Assembly: GCF_001667585.1 (NCBI RefSeq)
Contig: NZ_LZJZ01000083.1
Coordinates: 271,500-335,499 of the forward strand
Direction: 5' to 3'
Length of the DNA stretch: 64,000 bases
Source of the DNA: Mycobacterium sp. E2733
GTDB lineage: Bacteria > Actinomycetota > Actinomycetes > Mycobacteriales > Mycobacteriaceae
The stretch's first letter is position 1; each line of letters starts with the position of its first letter. The notes beneath the pieces were generated by a model, which worked only from the letters and a program-made list of their open reading frames with translations, was not told where the DNA came from and searched no databases. Made by a program: the position numbers and the translations under genes. Positions 34,273-42,708 of this stretch are shown piece after piece.

Positions 34273-35664
34273 TTGGACCAATTCTTCGGACGGCTGTCCC
34301 TGCTGCACGGCTGGTTTCCGCCGACCGTGCAGGGACTGACGCTGCTGGTGCTGATCATCGCGATCCAGTGGCGCGCGGCGCGCTGGCTCAAGCGTGTGCT
34401 GCCGGTGGCCGTGATCGCGGCCGCCGCGGTGACCGCCCTCGCGTATTGGTACATCACGTCGCTCGGCGTGGCCGGGGACCCGGCGCCGGCGACGCTGTGG
34501 CTGTGGATCGCGATGAGCGGCCTGGCCGCCGCGGTCTTCCTGGTGGGCTGGCGGGGCGCCCGCTGGTGGCGTCGCGGGGCGGCCGTGGTGGCCATACCGC
34601 TGTGCGTCTTGTGCGCGGGGATGGCGTTGAACGGCTGGGTGGGCTACTTCCCGACGGCGCTGGCCGCGTGGAACCAACTGACCTCGGTGCCGTTGCCGGA
34701 TCAGATCGACCGGCTGCGGGTCACCGAGATGCAGGTCGCCGGGACCAGGCCGACCAAGGGCGTGGTGGTGCCGGTGGACATCGACGACAACGCCTCCCAC
34801 TTTCGCCACCGCCGGGAATTGGTCTATCTGCCGCCCGCATGGTTCAACAGCAATCCGCCGCCCCGGCTGCCGGCGGTCATGATGATCAGCTCGGCATTCA
34901 ACACCCCGGCCGACTGGCTCGGCCCTGGTGGCGCTTTCACCGCCATCGACAACTTCGCCGCCGCGCATCACGGCTTCTCCCCGGTGCTGGTGTTCGTCGA
35001 TCCCACGGGTTCGTTCGACAACGACACCGAGTGCGTCAACGGCCCCCGGGGCAACGCGGCCGATCACCTGTCCAAAGACGTCGTGCCGTTCATGGTGTCG
35101 AACTTCGGCGTCAGCGCCGACCGGGCCAACTGGGGTGTCGCCGGATGGTCGATGGGCGGTACCTGCGCGGTCGACCTGGCCGTCATGCATCCGGAGCTGT
35201 TCGCCGCGTTCGTGGACATCGCCGGTGACCGCAGCCCGAACGTCGGCCCCAAGGATCAGACGATCGCCAAGCTGTTCGGCGGCGACCACACCGCCTGGGC
35301 CTCGTTCGACCCGCTCACCGTGATCGCGCGGCATGGTCGCTATACCGGCTTGTCGGGCTGGTTCGACGTTCCGGGGTCGTCGGAGCCGCGCAACGTCGCC
35401 GAGGAAGCCAACCCCACCGCGAGCGCTCCCAGCACCGACCCGGCCGCCAATCCGGAAGGCCAGGACGCCGCCGCCAACGCGTTGTGCGCCGCGGCCAGCG
35501 CCAACGGCATTAACTGCGCCGTGGTCAGTCAGCCGGGCAAGCATGACTGGCCGTTTGCAGCCGGAGCGTTTGAGGCGGCGCTGCCGTGGCTGGCCTCGAC
35601 GCTGGGGACACCGGCCGCCGAGCCGGTGCAGCTACCCCAACGCGGCGGCGGGCAACCACACTGA
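34273..35664 (+). CDS. Membrane-anchored alpha/beta-hydrolase-fold esterase
   Basis: A 463-residue protein with about four N-terminal membrane helices (residues about 15-140), then an extracytoplasmic esterase domain related to esterase D/antigen 85 proteins. The nucleophile is in GWSMGGTCA near residue 295, a probable base in PGKHDWPFAAGAF near the C-terminus. The nearest sensible start is TTG 34273 (LDQFFGRLSLLHGWFPP), with AAAGG about 9-12 nt upstream; earlier codons encode unrelated sequence. Likely role: acyl transfer or ester hydrolysis at the cell envelope. It is 133 nt after the ATPase, so cotranscription is uncertain. Confidence 0.82.
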   Translation: MDQFFGRLSLLHGWFPPTVQGLTLLVLIIAIQWRAARWLKRVLPVAVIAAAAVTALAYWYITSLGVAGDPAPATLWLWIAMSGLAAAVFLVGWRGARWWRRGAAVVAIPLCVLCAGMALNGWVGYFPTALAAWNQLTSVPLPDQIDRLRVTEMQVAGTRPTKGVVVPVDIDDNASHFRHRRELVYLPPAWFNSNPPPRLPAVMMISSAFNTPADWLGPGGAFTAIDNFAAAHHGFSPVLVFVDPTGSFDNDTECVNGPRGNAADHLSKDVVPFMVSNFGVSADRANWGVAGWSMGGTCAVDLAVMHPELFAAFVDIAGDRSPNVGPKDQTIAKLFGGDHTAWASFDPLTVIARHGRYTGLSGWFDVPGSSEPRNVAEEANPTASAPSTDPAANPEGQDAAANALCAAASANGINCAVVSQPGKHDWPFAAGAFEAALPWLASTLGTPAAEPVQLPQRGGGQPH

Positions 35665-35870
35665 TCACGAAATTCACAGCTGACCCTCCCGTAACGCATC
35701 CGACATAATGTTGCTGGTAGTGGTACGGTTCGCTGCTGATGGCTGGCGATTTTGTGTACGACGGGCGGCCCCTCCGGGGGTCGGCTCGGAGCGCGCCGCG
35801 GCGCAGCCAACACCGCGCCCAGTCCAGGTCGCCCCGTCCGGCGTTTGCTCCAGGCCTTCGCCTGCCCGCG

Positions 35871-36683
35871 ATGAATCGCCGTCAGTTCCTCGGTTCGCTC
35901 GCCGCGTCTGTCGTCGCCGGCGTGGGTGCGGCCCGGCTCATCGTGGACCCGCAGCCGCGAACGTTCGCCCAGGCGCCGGCGCCTTCCGGCGTGGCGACCT
36001 CGGGTCCGACCGCCCCGTCGGCCCTGTTGCCGCCGCCGCCGCCCGGCGCCCGCATCCCGCTGCCCGGCGGGGGTGCGCTGATGAAGATCCCCGGCGAGGG
36101 TGACCTGCTCGCGCTGACCGTCGACGACGGCGTCAACAGCGAGGTGGTGCGCGCGTACACGCAGTTCGCCAAAGACACCGGCGTGCGCCTGACCTACTTC
36201 GTCAACGGCACCTACGACTCCTGGACCGAGAACAAGGAGATGCTGCGGCCATTGGTCGACAGCGGACAGATTCAACTCGGCAACCACACGTGGTCACACC
36301 CGGACCTGACAACGCTGTCCAAAGAGCAAGTCGCGCAACAGCTCAGCCGCAACGACGAATTCCTGAAGAAGACGTACGGCATCGGCGCAAAGCCGTACTG
36401 GCGTCCGCCGTACGCGAAGCGCAACGCCGTCGTAGACGCCGTCGCCGCCGACCTGGGCTACACCGTTCCGACGTTATGGTCGGGGTCGCTGTCGGATTCG
36501 ACGTTGATCACCGAGGAATACATCGTGCAGATGGCCGATCAGTACTTCACGCCGCAGGCCATCGTCATCGGACACCTCAATCACCTGCCCGTGACGCACG
36601 TCTACCCGCAGCTCGTGGACACCATCAGGGATCGCAACCTGCGCACCGTCACGCTCAACGACGTCTTCCTCAAAACGCCTTAG
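35871..36683 (+). CDS. Secreted polysaccharide deacetylase (NodB domain)
   Basis: A 270-residue protein beginning MNRRQFLGSLAASVVAGVGA, a twin-arginine-type signal, then a Pro-rich linker (about residues 40-70) and a NodB/CE4 domain. Motif 1 reads TVDDGVN, motif 2 GNHTWSHPDL with both metal His, motif 3 WRPPYAKR. These are the metal-binding and catalytic positions of peptidoglycan or chitooligosaccharide deacetylases. The start at 35871 is chosen because the signal peptide begins there. The last catalytic His (IVIGHLNH) is present. Likely acts on a cell-wall glycan outside the membrane. Confidence 0.87.
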   Translation: MNRRQFLGSLAASVVAGVGAARLIVDPQPRTFAQAPAPSGVATSGPTAPSALLPPPPPGARIPLPGGGALMKIPGEGDLLALTVDDGVNSEVVRAYTQFAKDTGVRLTYFVNGTYDSWTENKEMLRPLVDSGQIQLGNHTWSHPDLTTLSKEQVAQQLSRNDEFLKKTYGIGAKPYWRPPYAKRNAVVDAVAADLGYTVPTLWSGSLSDSTLITEEYIVQMADQYFTPQAIVIGHLNHLPVTHVYPQLVDTIRDRNLRTVTLNDVFLKTP

Positions 36684-36687
36684 CGTT

Positions 36688-38064
36688 TCAGCCCGCGGGC
36701 AGGATGTTCTGGTTGATCCGGAAAACGTTGCCCGGATCGTATTGCGCCTTGACCTCGGTGAGCCGCCGGTAGTTCGGGCCGTAGGTCGCCCGGACCCGCT
36801 CCTGGCCCTCGTCCATCATGAAGTTCACGTAGGCACCGCCGGCCGAATACGGGTGGGTGGCATCCCAGTAGTCAACGGCCCAGCGTTTCAACAACTCCGC
36901 GTTCGCCGGGTCCGGGTCCACGCCCGCGATCACTTGCGAGAAGTTGACGTCCCGGTACGCCCACGCGGTCTCGGATTGGCCGACCTGATGGACCGCACCG
37001 TCGATCGGGTAGAGGTGCATCGTGGAATGCATGGTCGGCAGTTCCTGGGCGAAGCGGCCATGGGCCGCCACCGCGCCGTCGGGCACCGTCCGGAAGAAAT
37101 CTCCTCGCCAATACCATTGCAGCCCTTTGGGATACAGGGCGTCGAAGGTGGACTGCAGCGCGGGGAAGGGCGCGGTGCCCAATCCGTCGAAGGCGGGTTC
37201 CATCTGCCGGACGGGCGCGAACGCTTCCTCGGCGCCGGCGGGATCGCCCGTGTAGCACCAGACGACGGCGCACGCCTTCTGCAGGTGGAATGCCTCGGGG
37301 AACGGCGCGGCCGGCGGGACGGTCATCGCCGCGAAGAATCCGTACAGGTCCTCGTCCTGAGCGGGCATGAAGTCCCGGTACCACGTGAGGATGTCGGCGG
37401 TGGCCGAGGCGGGCCAGGCGGTGGGGCCGCAGGTCACGGTGTGCACGGGATGCAGCCGGAACGTGAATGACGTTGCCACGCCGAAGTTTCCCCCACCGCC
37501 GCGCAGCGCCCAGAACAGGTCGGAATGCTCGGATTCGGACGCCCGCACCACCCGCCCGTCGGCCAGCACCAGCTCGGCCTCCAGCAGGTTGTCGATGGTC
37601 AGGCCGTACTTGCGCGACAGGTAGCCGTGGCCGCCGCCCAGGGTCAGGCCGCCGACTCCGGTGGAGGAGATGATGCCCGATGGCGCCGCCAAACCGTATG
37701 CGTGCGTCGCGCCGTCCACGTGTGCCCACGTCGCCCCGCCTTCGACCCGGGCGGTGCGGCCGTCGGCGTCCACGTCGATCCGGTTCATCGGCGACAGGTC
37801 GATGACCAGACCGCCCTCGATGGTGCCGAAGCCGGGGCCGTTGTGACCGCCGCCGCGCACGGCAACGACGAGGTTGCGGTCACGCGCGAATTCCAGGGCG
37901 GCCGCGATATCCGCGGCCGAACCGCAGCGGGCGATTACCGCGGGCCGCTTGTCGATCATGCCGTTGTGAACGGCCCGCGCCTCCTCGTATCGCGGGTCGT
38001 CGGGCAGGATCACCTGCGAGCCGAGCCTGGCGCGTAATTCATCGGTCGCGGTTGTGAGGCTCAT
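36688..38064 (-). CDS. FAD-binding (BBE-type) oxidoreductase
   Basis: A 458-residue PCMH/berberine-bridge-type flavoprotein. The FAD-attaching His is in VRGGGHNGPGFG near residue 77, the second motif reads GLTLGGGHGYLSRKYGLTIDN, and the C-terminal BBE motif is YDPGNVFRINQNI. The second motif lacks the Cys that gives bicovalent FAD, so FAD should be monocovalent, by family rule. AGGAGG lies 8 nt before ATG 38064. It oxidises alcohols, sugars or phenolics; the substrate is unknown. It is divergent from the LAL regulator, with a perfect inverted repeat between them, so it is a candidate target. Confidence 0.88.
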   Translation of the reverse strand: MSLTTATDELRARLGSQVILPDDPRYEEARAVHNGMIDKRPAVIARCGSAADIAAALEFARDRNLVVAVRGGGHNGPGFGTIEGGLVIDLSPMNRIDVDADGRTARVEGGATWAHVDGATHAYGLAAPSGIISSTGVGGLTLGGGHGYLSRKYGLTIDNLLEAELVLADGRVVRASESEHSDLFWALRGGGGNFGVATSFTFRLHPVHTVTCGPTAWPASATADILTWYRDFMPAQDEDLYGFFAAMTVPPAAPFPEAFHLQKACAVVWCYTGDPAGAEEAFAPVRQMEPAFDGLGTAPFPALQSTFDALYPKGLQWYWRGDFFRTVPDGAVAAHGRFAQELPTMHSTMHLYPIDGAVHQVGQSETAWAYRDVNFSQVIAGVDPDPANAELLKRWAVDYWDATHPYSAGGAYVNFMMDEGQERVRATYGPNYRRLTEVKAQYDPGNVFRINQNILPAG

Positions 38065-38166
38065 GGCCCGCACCTCCTTGTTTGCTCGCAGGTCCTGATG
38101 CGACGACGTTACGAGGCCGGTGAACCGCGCGTCATGACCACAACCGAGCATTTCCGAGGCATTCCA

Positions 38167-38188
38167 CGATAGTCACTTCTGACTATCG
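38167..38188. promoter_or_regulatory. Perfect 8-6-8 inverted repeat upstream of LAL regulator
   Basis: CGATAGTC and GACTATCG form a perfect 8-6-8 inverted repeat separated by ACTTCT, lying 33 nt before the LAL regulator ATG in the divergent interval with the FAD oxidoreductase. A dimeric regulator, possibly the LuxR-type protein itself, could bind here. Confidence 0.5.
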
Positions 38189-38221
38189 ACCGACCAACAC
38201 CGGCACGGCTACCTTGTTTGC

Positions 38222-41131
38222 ATGGCGCAGTGGGTGCCGCCCCCGCTCCCGGCCGAACTGATCGCTCGTCGCCGCGGCCCGCTCGTGGGTCGCGACGCGG
38301 AGCTTGCGGTGTTCGAGCAGGCCTGGGAGCGGGTCGAGCGGGGGAATCGCCAGGCGGTTTTCATCGGCGGCGAGCCCGGGGCCGGCAAGACTCGCCTGGC
38401 CGCGGAGGTGGCCGGAACCCTGTTCGACCACGGCGTCGCGGTGCTGGTGGGAAGTTCGACCGCCGACGAGGACCTACCCTACGCGCCCTTCGCCGAAGCG
38501 CTCGACCGGCTGATGGTCGCCGGCCCGCCGGGTTCGATGGCGGAACCGTTGAGCGACGCGGGCCCGCAGCTGCGGCGGCTCTCACCGGAAGTGGTTCGGC
38601 ATTTGCCCGACGGAGGCCCGGCCCCGGACGTCGGGCCGGCGCGCCAGGCCCTCTTCGACGCGTTGACCGGCTTCCTGCGGCGTCTCGCCGTCGATCGCCC
38701 GGTCGCGCTGATCCTCGACGACCTGCACTGGGCGCAGCTTCCCACCCTCGCGCTGCTCGAGCACGTGCTGATCGGCTGCGCCGATGTGCGCGTGTTGGTG
38801 GTCGTCACGTTCCGCACGACCGAGCCCGACCGGTCCGACGAGCTGGCCACCCGGCTGGCCGAGCTGCACCGGTTCGACGGGGTGCGGCGCCTGGACCTGG
38901 CGGGCCTGGACACCGAGGCGATCGCCGAGTTCGTCGCGCGAACGCAGCAACTGGCCCCGGCGTCCGTGCGCACGGCCGCCGCCCTGCTGCGCGAGCGGAC
39001 CGGCGGCAACCCGTTCTTCCTGACCGAACTGGTCAACGACCTCGAAATCCGCGGCGGGTTGGCCACATTGGGCACGCAGCAGACCGTCCCCGGATCCATC
39101 GGAGACGCGATCGCCCGCCGCCTCACCGGGCTGGGGACCGGCGTGCGTGCGGTCATCGAGCAGGCGGCGGTGCTGGGCCAGACGTTCGACCTGCCGGCCC
39201 TCATCTCGACCTGCGAGACGGAGGTCGGCGCGACGCTGGCGGCGATCGATTCAGCCGAGGCCGTCGGGCTGGTGCGCGCGGTGCACGACTCTGACGGCGA
39301 GTTCGCGTTCGTGCACGCGCTCACCCGGGAATCGGTGCTCGGCGGGATGGCCGCATCGCGGCTGCGGATCATGCACGCGCGCGCCGCCGAGGCCCTCGAG
39401 GGACGCGCCGACCCGTCGCTCGTTCCCCGCCTGGCCAACCACTTCCTGATGGCGCACGTGCTGGGCTACCACGAGCAGGCGCTCCGCTACGCGCGCCGGG
39501 CGGCCCGGATGGCCGAGCACAGCCTGGCGTATGAGGACGCGGCCAAGTGGTTCGAGCGGGCCGCGTCGCTCCCCGAGCTCGGCCTCGCGGAACGGGCAAG
39601 GCTGCACCTCGACGCGGCCGCCAACCACGTGCGTGCGGGCTTCTTCCTGCGGGCGCGAACCATCTACGAACGCATCGGCGCGATGGACGACCCGCTGATG
39701 CGGCTGGAGGCCGCCGTCGGCTACGAGGAGGCGAATTGGCGCCCCGGACAGTCGACTTCGAAGGCGGCCGACCTGCTGGCGTCGGCGTTGGAATCGTGCG
39801 GGCTGCGAGCGGATGACCCACGCTATGTGCAGGCGCTCGGCAGCTTCGGGCGGGCGCTGGCCTTCGCCGGAGAGGCGGCGCGGGCCCGCGAGGTCGGCGC
39901 CGACGCGATCGAGCGCGCGCGGGCCGTCGGCGACGAGGCGGTGTTGCTGCACGCGTTGAAAACCAGCCTGTGGCAAGGCCTCACCCCGGAGATGAGCGAA
40001 ATCCAGGCGGAGCGTGCCGCCGAGGTGTCGAACATGGCGCTATCGCGCCGGGACTACGAGTCACTGGGTGCGGCGTCACACTTCCACGCCATGGTCAGCT
40101 ACCTGGCCGGCCGGCCCGACGGCCTGGCCGCCGCGACCGCCGACATGCGGCGCGCGGCCCAGAGCTGCGGACAACCCGCCTTCGGCTTCGTCGGCGCGTG
40201 CATCGAACAAGCGCTGGCCTACCTGCGCGGCGACTTCACCGGCGCCGAACGATGGGCCGACATCGCCTTGCGCACAGGCGATCTGTTCGGCACCGACGAC
40301 ACCGAGGGCTCGAACGGCGTCCAGATGTTCATGATCCGCCGCGAAACCGGCGACCTGAAAAGGTTCGGCGGGTTCATCGACGGCAGTGAAACGTTCGCCG
40401 GCCGTTGGGTGCCCGGGCTGCTCGCGCTGTACACCGAGCTGCAGTGCGACCGCGGCATGACCCGTGCGCTCAATCAACTGCTGAACCGCAACCTCGACGA
40501 CCGCCTCGAGGATGCGCAGTGGCCGATGGAGTTGGTGTTCATGGTCGAGGCGGCGTTGGCGCTTGCCCACCGCGAAGCGGTCCACGCGTTGCGGCCATTC
40601 GTCTCCCGTTATGCCGGAAAGAACTTGGTGGCCGGCCAGTTCGTCGCGCTGTTCGGCAGCGCCGACCGATACCTGGCCCGGATGGCGGCGCTCTGCGGCG
40701 ACGGCGCCGCGGCCGAGCGGCACTTCGCCGTGGCGATCGAGATGGACCGCCGAATGGGTTCGGTGGTGCATATCAGCGAGACGCTGGCCCGGCACGCGTT
40801 GTTCGCGGTGTCATGTGGTCGCATCGAGGACGCCCGGCGCCTGGCCGACGAGGCCCGTACCATCGCCGCCGGGATCGGGCAGACCCGCGTCGTCGACCTG
40901 GCGGATTCGGTGCTGGCCGCGGGACCCGTGGGTCCGGACGGCCTGACCGAACGGGAGGTGGAGGTGCTGCGGTTGCTCGCCGAGGGGTTGAGCAATCGCG
41001 CGATCGGCGAGCGCCTCTTCATCAGCACCAACACCGCCGCGAACCACGTGCGCAACATCCTGATCAAAACCGGCGCCGCGAACCGCACACAGGCGGCGAT
41101 GTACGCGGCCGACCACGAACTGCTCGGCTAG
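38222..41131 (+). CDS. LuxR-family ATPase regulator (LAL type)
   Basis: A 969-residue STAND regulator. Walker [13 protein letters not shown] is near residue 53, Walker [11 protein letters not shown] near 165; a long helical TPR-like middle follows, then a C-terminal LuxR helix-turn-helix ([25 protein letters not shown]) in the last 65 residues. No receiver domain is present. LAL proteins activate transcription after ligand binding and ATP-driven assembly. It is divergent from the FAD oxidoreductase, and the intergenic perfect inverted repeat at 38167 is a likely binding site for it or another regulator. Confidence 0.9.
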   Translation: MAQWVPPPLPAELIARRRGPLVGRDAELAVFEQAWERVERGNRQAVFIGGEPGAGKTRLAAEVAGTLFDHGVAVLVGSSTADEDLPYAPFAEALDRLMVAGPPGSMAEPLSDAGPQLRRLSPEVVRHLPDGGPAPDVGPARQALFDALTGFLRRLAVDRPVALILDDLHWAQLPTLALLEHVLIGCADVRVLVVVTFRTTEPDRSDELATRLAELHRFDGVRRLDLAGLDTEAIAEFVARTQQLAPASVRTAAALLRERTGGNPFFLTELVNDLEIRGGLATLGTQQTVPGSIGDAIARRLTGLGTGVRAVIEQAAVLGQTFDLPALISTCETEVGATLAAIDSAEAVGLVRAVHDSDGEFAFVHALTRESVLGGMAASRLRIMHARAAEALEGRADPSLVPRLANHFLMAHVLGYHEQALRYARRAARMAEHSLAYEDAAKWFERAASLPELGLAERARLHLDAAANHVRAGFFLRARTIYERIGAMDDPLMRLEAAVGYEEANWRPGQSTSKAADLLASALESCGLRADDPRYVQALGSFGRALAFAGEAARAREVGADAIERARAVGDEAVLLHALKTSLWQGLTPEMSEIQAERAAEVSNMALSRRDYESLGAASHFHAMVSYLAGRPDGLAAATADMRRAAQSCGQPAFGFVGACIEQALAYLRGDFTGAERWADIALRTGDLFGTDDTEGSNGVQMFMIRRETGDLKRFGGFIDGSETFAGRWVPGLLALYTELQCDRGMTRALNQLLNRNLDDRLEDAQWPMELVFMVEAALALAHREAVHALRPFVSRYAGKNLVAGQFVALFGSADRYLARMAALCGDGAAAERHFAVAIEMDRRMGSVVHISETLARHALFAVSCGRIEDARRLADEARTIAAGIGQTRVVDLADSVLAAGPVGPDGLTEREVEVLRLLAEGLSNRAIGERLFISTNTAANHVRNILIKTGAANRTQAAMYAADHELLG

Positions 41132-41136
41132 CGCCC

Positions 41137-41406
41137 TCAGATGTCGGACAGCGCCCCGTCCGGCATCAGGCGCTCTTTCACTTCCACGACGGAGTCGGCG
41201 GGCAGGCCGGCCCGCGCGGCCGCGGATCTGATGGCCTCCGGCGAGGGCGCCTCATACAGGCAGTACGTCTTCCGCTTGTCCGCCGACAGGAACGAGTACA
41301 TCCAGCGAACGCCCTCCAGGTCGTTGATTCGATTGATACCGTCGGCAACCTCGAGGCCGGGCTCCAGTTCCTCGGCAAAGTTGCGCTCGACCATGAAGAT
41401 GGGCAC
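41137..41406 (-). CDS. DUF4242 (nickel-binding SCO4226-like) small protein
   Basis: An 89-residue ferredoxin-like-fold protein with the DUF4242 pattern: MPIFMVERNF, GVRWMYSFLSADKRKTYCLYEAPSPEAI, ending LMPDGALSDI. The family includes the Ni-binding protein SCO4226. It lies 5 nt from the convergent end of the LAL regulator and downstream of the MarR gene on the same strand. Function in mycobacteria is unknown; the conserved Cys and acidic residues would fit metal or small-molecule binding. Confidence 0.85.
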   Translation of the reverse strand: MPIFMVERNFAEELEPGLEVADGINRINDLEGVRWMYSFLSADKRKTYCLYEAPSPEAIRSAAARAGLPADSVVEVKERLMPDGALSDI

Positions 41407-41418
41407 GGCGACTCCTGT

Positions 41419-41895
41419 TCACTGTCTTGGGTCGAGCCTAGGCCGTCGGCGGCGTTGAAGACATGGGAATTTCCGGCGGCGGCTACTCCCCCGTCTCCGC
41501 GCTCTGGTCGGCGAGCAACATCTGTAGCGTCTCGCGCAATCGGCCAATCGCTCCCGTCCCAGCACCTGTTCCCAGCGCTGCTCCAATTCGACTGCGTTCG
41601 AACGCATTACGCGGAGCACCTGCCGGCCGCGCGGCGTCAGTTCGATGATCCCGGCTCGCGCGTCGAGGGGATTGGGAGCCCAGGTGACGGAGCCACGCCG
41701 CTCCAGCCCGGTGATCGCCTGGGCGACCGCCTGCCGGCCCACCTGCAGCCGATCGCCCAGATCCGACGCGTGCAGCCCACCGGCCGCCAACGGCACGAGC
41801 GCGACCGCTTGCACCGGGCGGATCCCGTCGAGTCCCGCCGCGGCAAACGCCGCGCGCAACCGCGACACCCCCGACGCGGCCACCAGGTTCACCAT
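41419..41895 (-). CDS. MarR-family regulator with frameshifted C-terminus
   Basis: A winged-helix MarR protein: LVPLAAGGLHASDLGDRLQVGRQAVAQAITGLERRG is split across the recognition region, and the wing is TWAPNPLDARAGIIELTPRG. After about 120 residues the frame changes: the present frame continues with an Arg/Cys-rich tail to 41419, while one base earlier a MarR-like ending (LRETLQMLLADQ then SAETGE and TAG at 41485-41483) can be read. A single-base deletion near 41540 explains this. Start: ATG 41895 is the first good in-frame initiator below the TetR stop, with a weak ribosome-binding site. It may follow the TetR gene in one operon. Confidence 0.65.
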   Translation of the reverse strand: MVNLVAASGVSRLRAAFAAAGLDGIRPVQAVALVPLAAGGLHASDLGDRLQVGRQAVAQAITGLERRGSVTWAPNPLDARAGIIELTPRGRQVLRVMRSNAVELEQRWEQVLGRERLADCARRYRCCSPTRARRRGSSRRRKFPCLQRRRRPRLDPRQ

Positions 41896-41948
41896 CTCGA
41901 CCGGCTCATCCGGGGGGTCATCGCGGGCGTCGCCGCCGTTCGCGGTGA

Positions 41949-42590
41949 CTAATGATCTTCCGCGGTGAGCCGGCGTTCGAGCGCGCCGGTGATGTCCGTG
42001 GTGGCCACGACGAGGGCGGTCATGAACTCGATGAGTTGAGCTCGACTGACATTGATTTGGCGTCGGTACCACTGGGTGATGAGCTCCAGCAGGCCGCCGA
42101 CCACCGTCAACGCGGTCAGCATGATGTTGTCGTCGGTGCCGGCGGCTGCACCGAGCAATGCCCGTACCTGCCCGACCATGACCTGGGTGAGGACGTCGAT
42201 CACCTCGTCCCGACGGCCGGCCAGCGCTTCGGCCGTTTGCAGCTCGATCAGCAGCCGCGAGCGCCGCGGATCCTCGTCTATGAAGCCGAAAGCGAACTCG
42301 ATGACGGCGCGGGCGCGGGCCTCGAGTTCGTGCGGTGACTCCGCGACCGCTGCCATGATCCCTGTCAATGCGCGACTGAACTGGTCTTCGAAAGTCGCGA
42401 TCAGCAACTCGTGGCAGTCGCGGAAGCTCTCATAGAAGTAGCGGTCGTTGAGCCCCGCACTTGCGCTGACGGCCCGTACCCGAAGATTGTTCACCCCATG
42501 CTCGGCGATCGTGTCGAAGGCTGCCTCGATGAGCTGCCCGCGGCGCTGTTCACGCCGCTGATCAGCGGTTAGGCCACGGTGCACTGCCAT
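41949..42590 (-). CDS. TetR-family regulator, likely repressor of MmpL gene
   Basis: A 213-residue TetR protein: EAAFDTIAEHGVNNLRVRAVSASAGLNDRYFYESFRDCHELL forms the helix-turn-helix (a less common recognition helix with NDRYFYES). It is divergent from the MmpL gene across 118 nt holding two tandem palindromes, so it should repress its own gene and the transporter. Loss of binding on contact with a lipid, drug or CoA ester is the usual mechanism in this family, by inference here. Confidence 0.9.
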   Translation of the reverse strand: MAVHRGLTADQRREQRRGQLIEAAFDTIAEHGVNNLRVRAVSASAGLNDRYFYESFRDCHELLIATFEDQFSRALTGIMAAVAESPHELEARARAVIEFAFGFIDEDPRRSRLLIELQTAEALAGRRDEVIDVLTQVMVGQVRALLGAAAGTDDNIMLTALTVVGGLLELITQWYRRQINVSRAQLIEFMTALVVATTDITGALERRLTAEDH

Positions 42591-42644
42591 TCAGGCTTCA
42601 CTCCAATTGTCGTCCGGCTCGCGGACTTGCGCCCGTACCCCAGT

Positions 42645-42690
42645 TTGGTGAAGGATCTCACCAACATGGTTTGGTGAACTGCTTCACCAA
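42645..42690. promoter_or_regulatory. Tandem TTGGTGA-N6-TCACCAA operators
   Basis: Two 20-bp inverted repeats lie between TetR and MmpL genes: 42645-42664 and 42671-42690. Both have arms TTGGTGA/TCACCAA with a 6-nt spacer; the second extends to 8-4-8. Centres are 26 bp apart. Two adjacent identical operators suggest cooperative TetR binding close to the transporter start. Confidence 0.7.
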
Positions 42691-42708
42691 CCAATCATAG
42701 GGGGAGCG

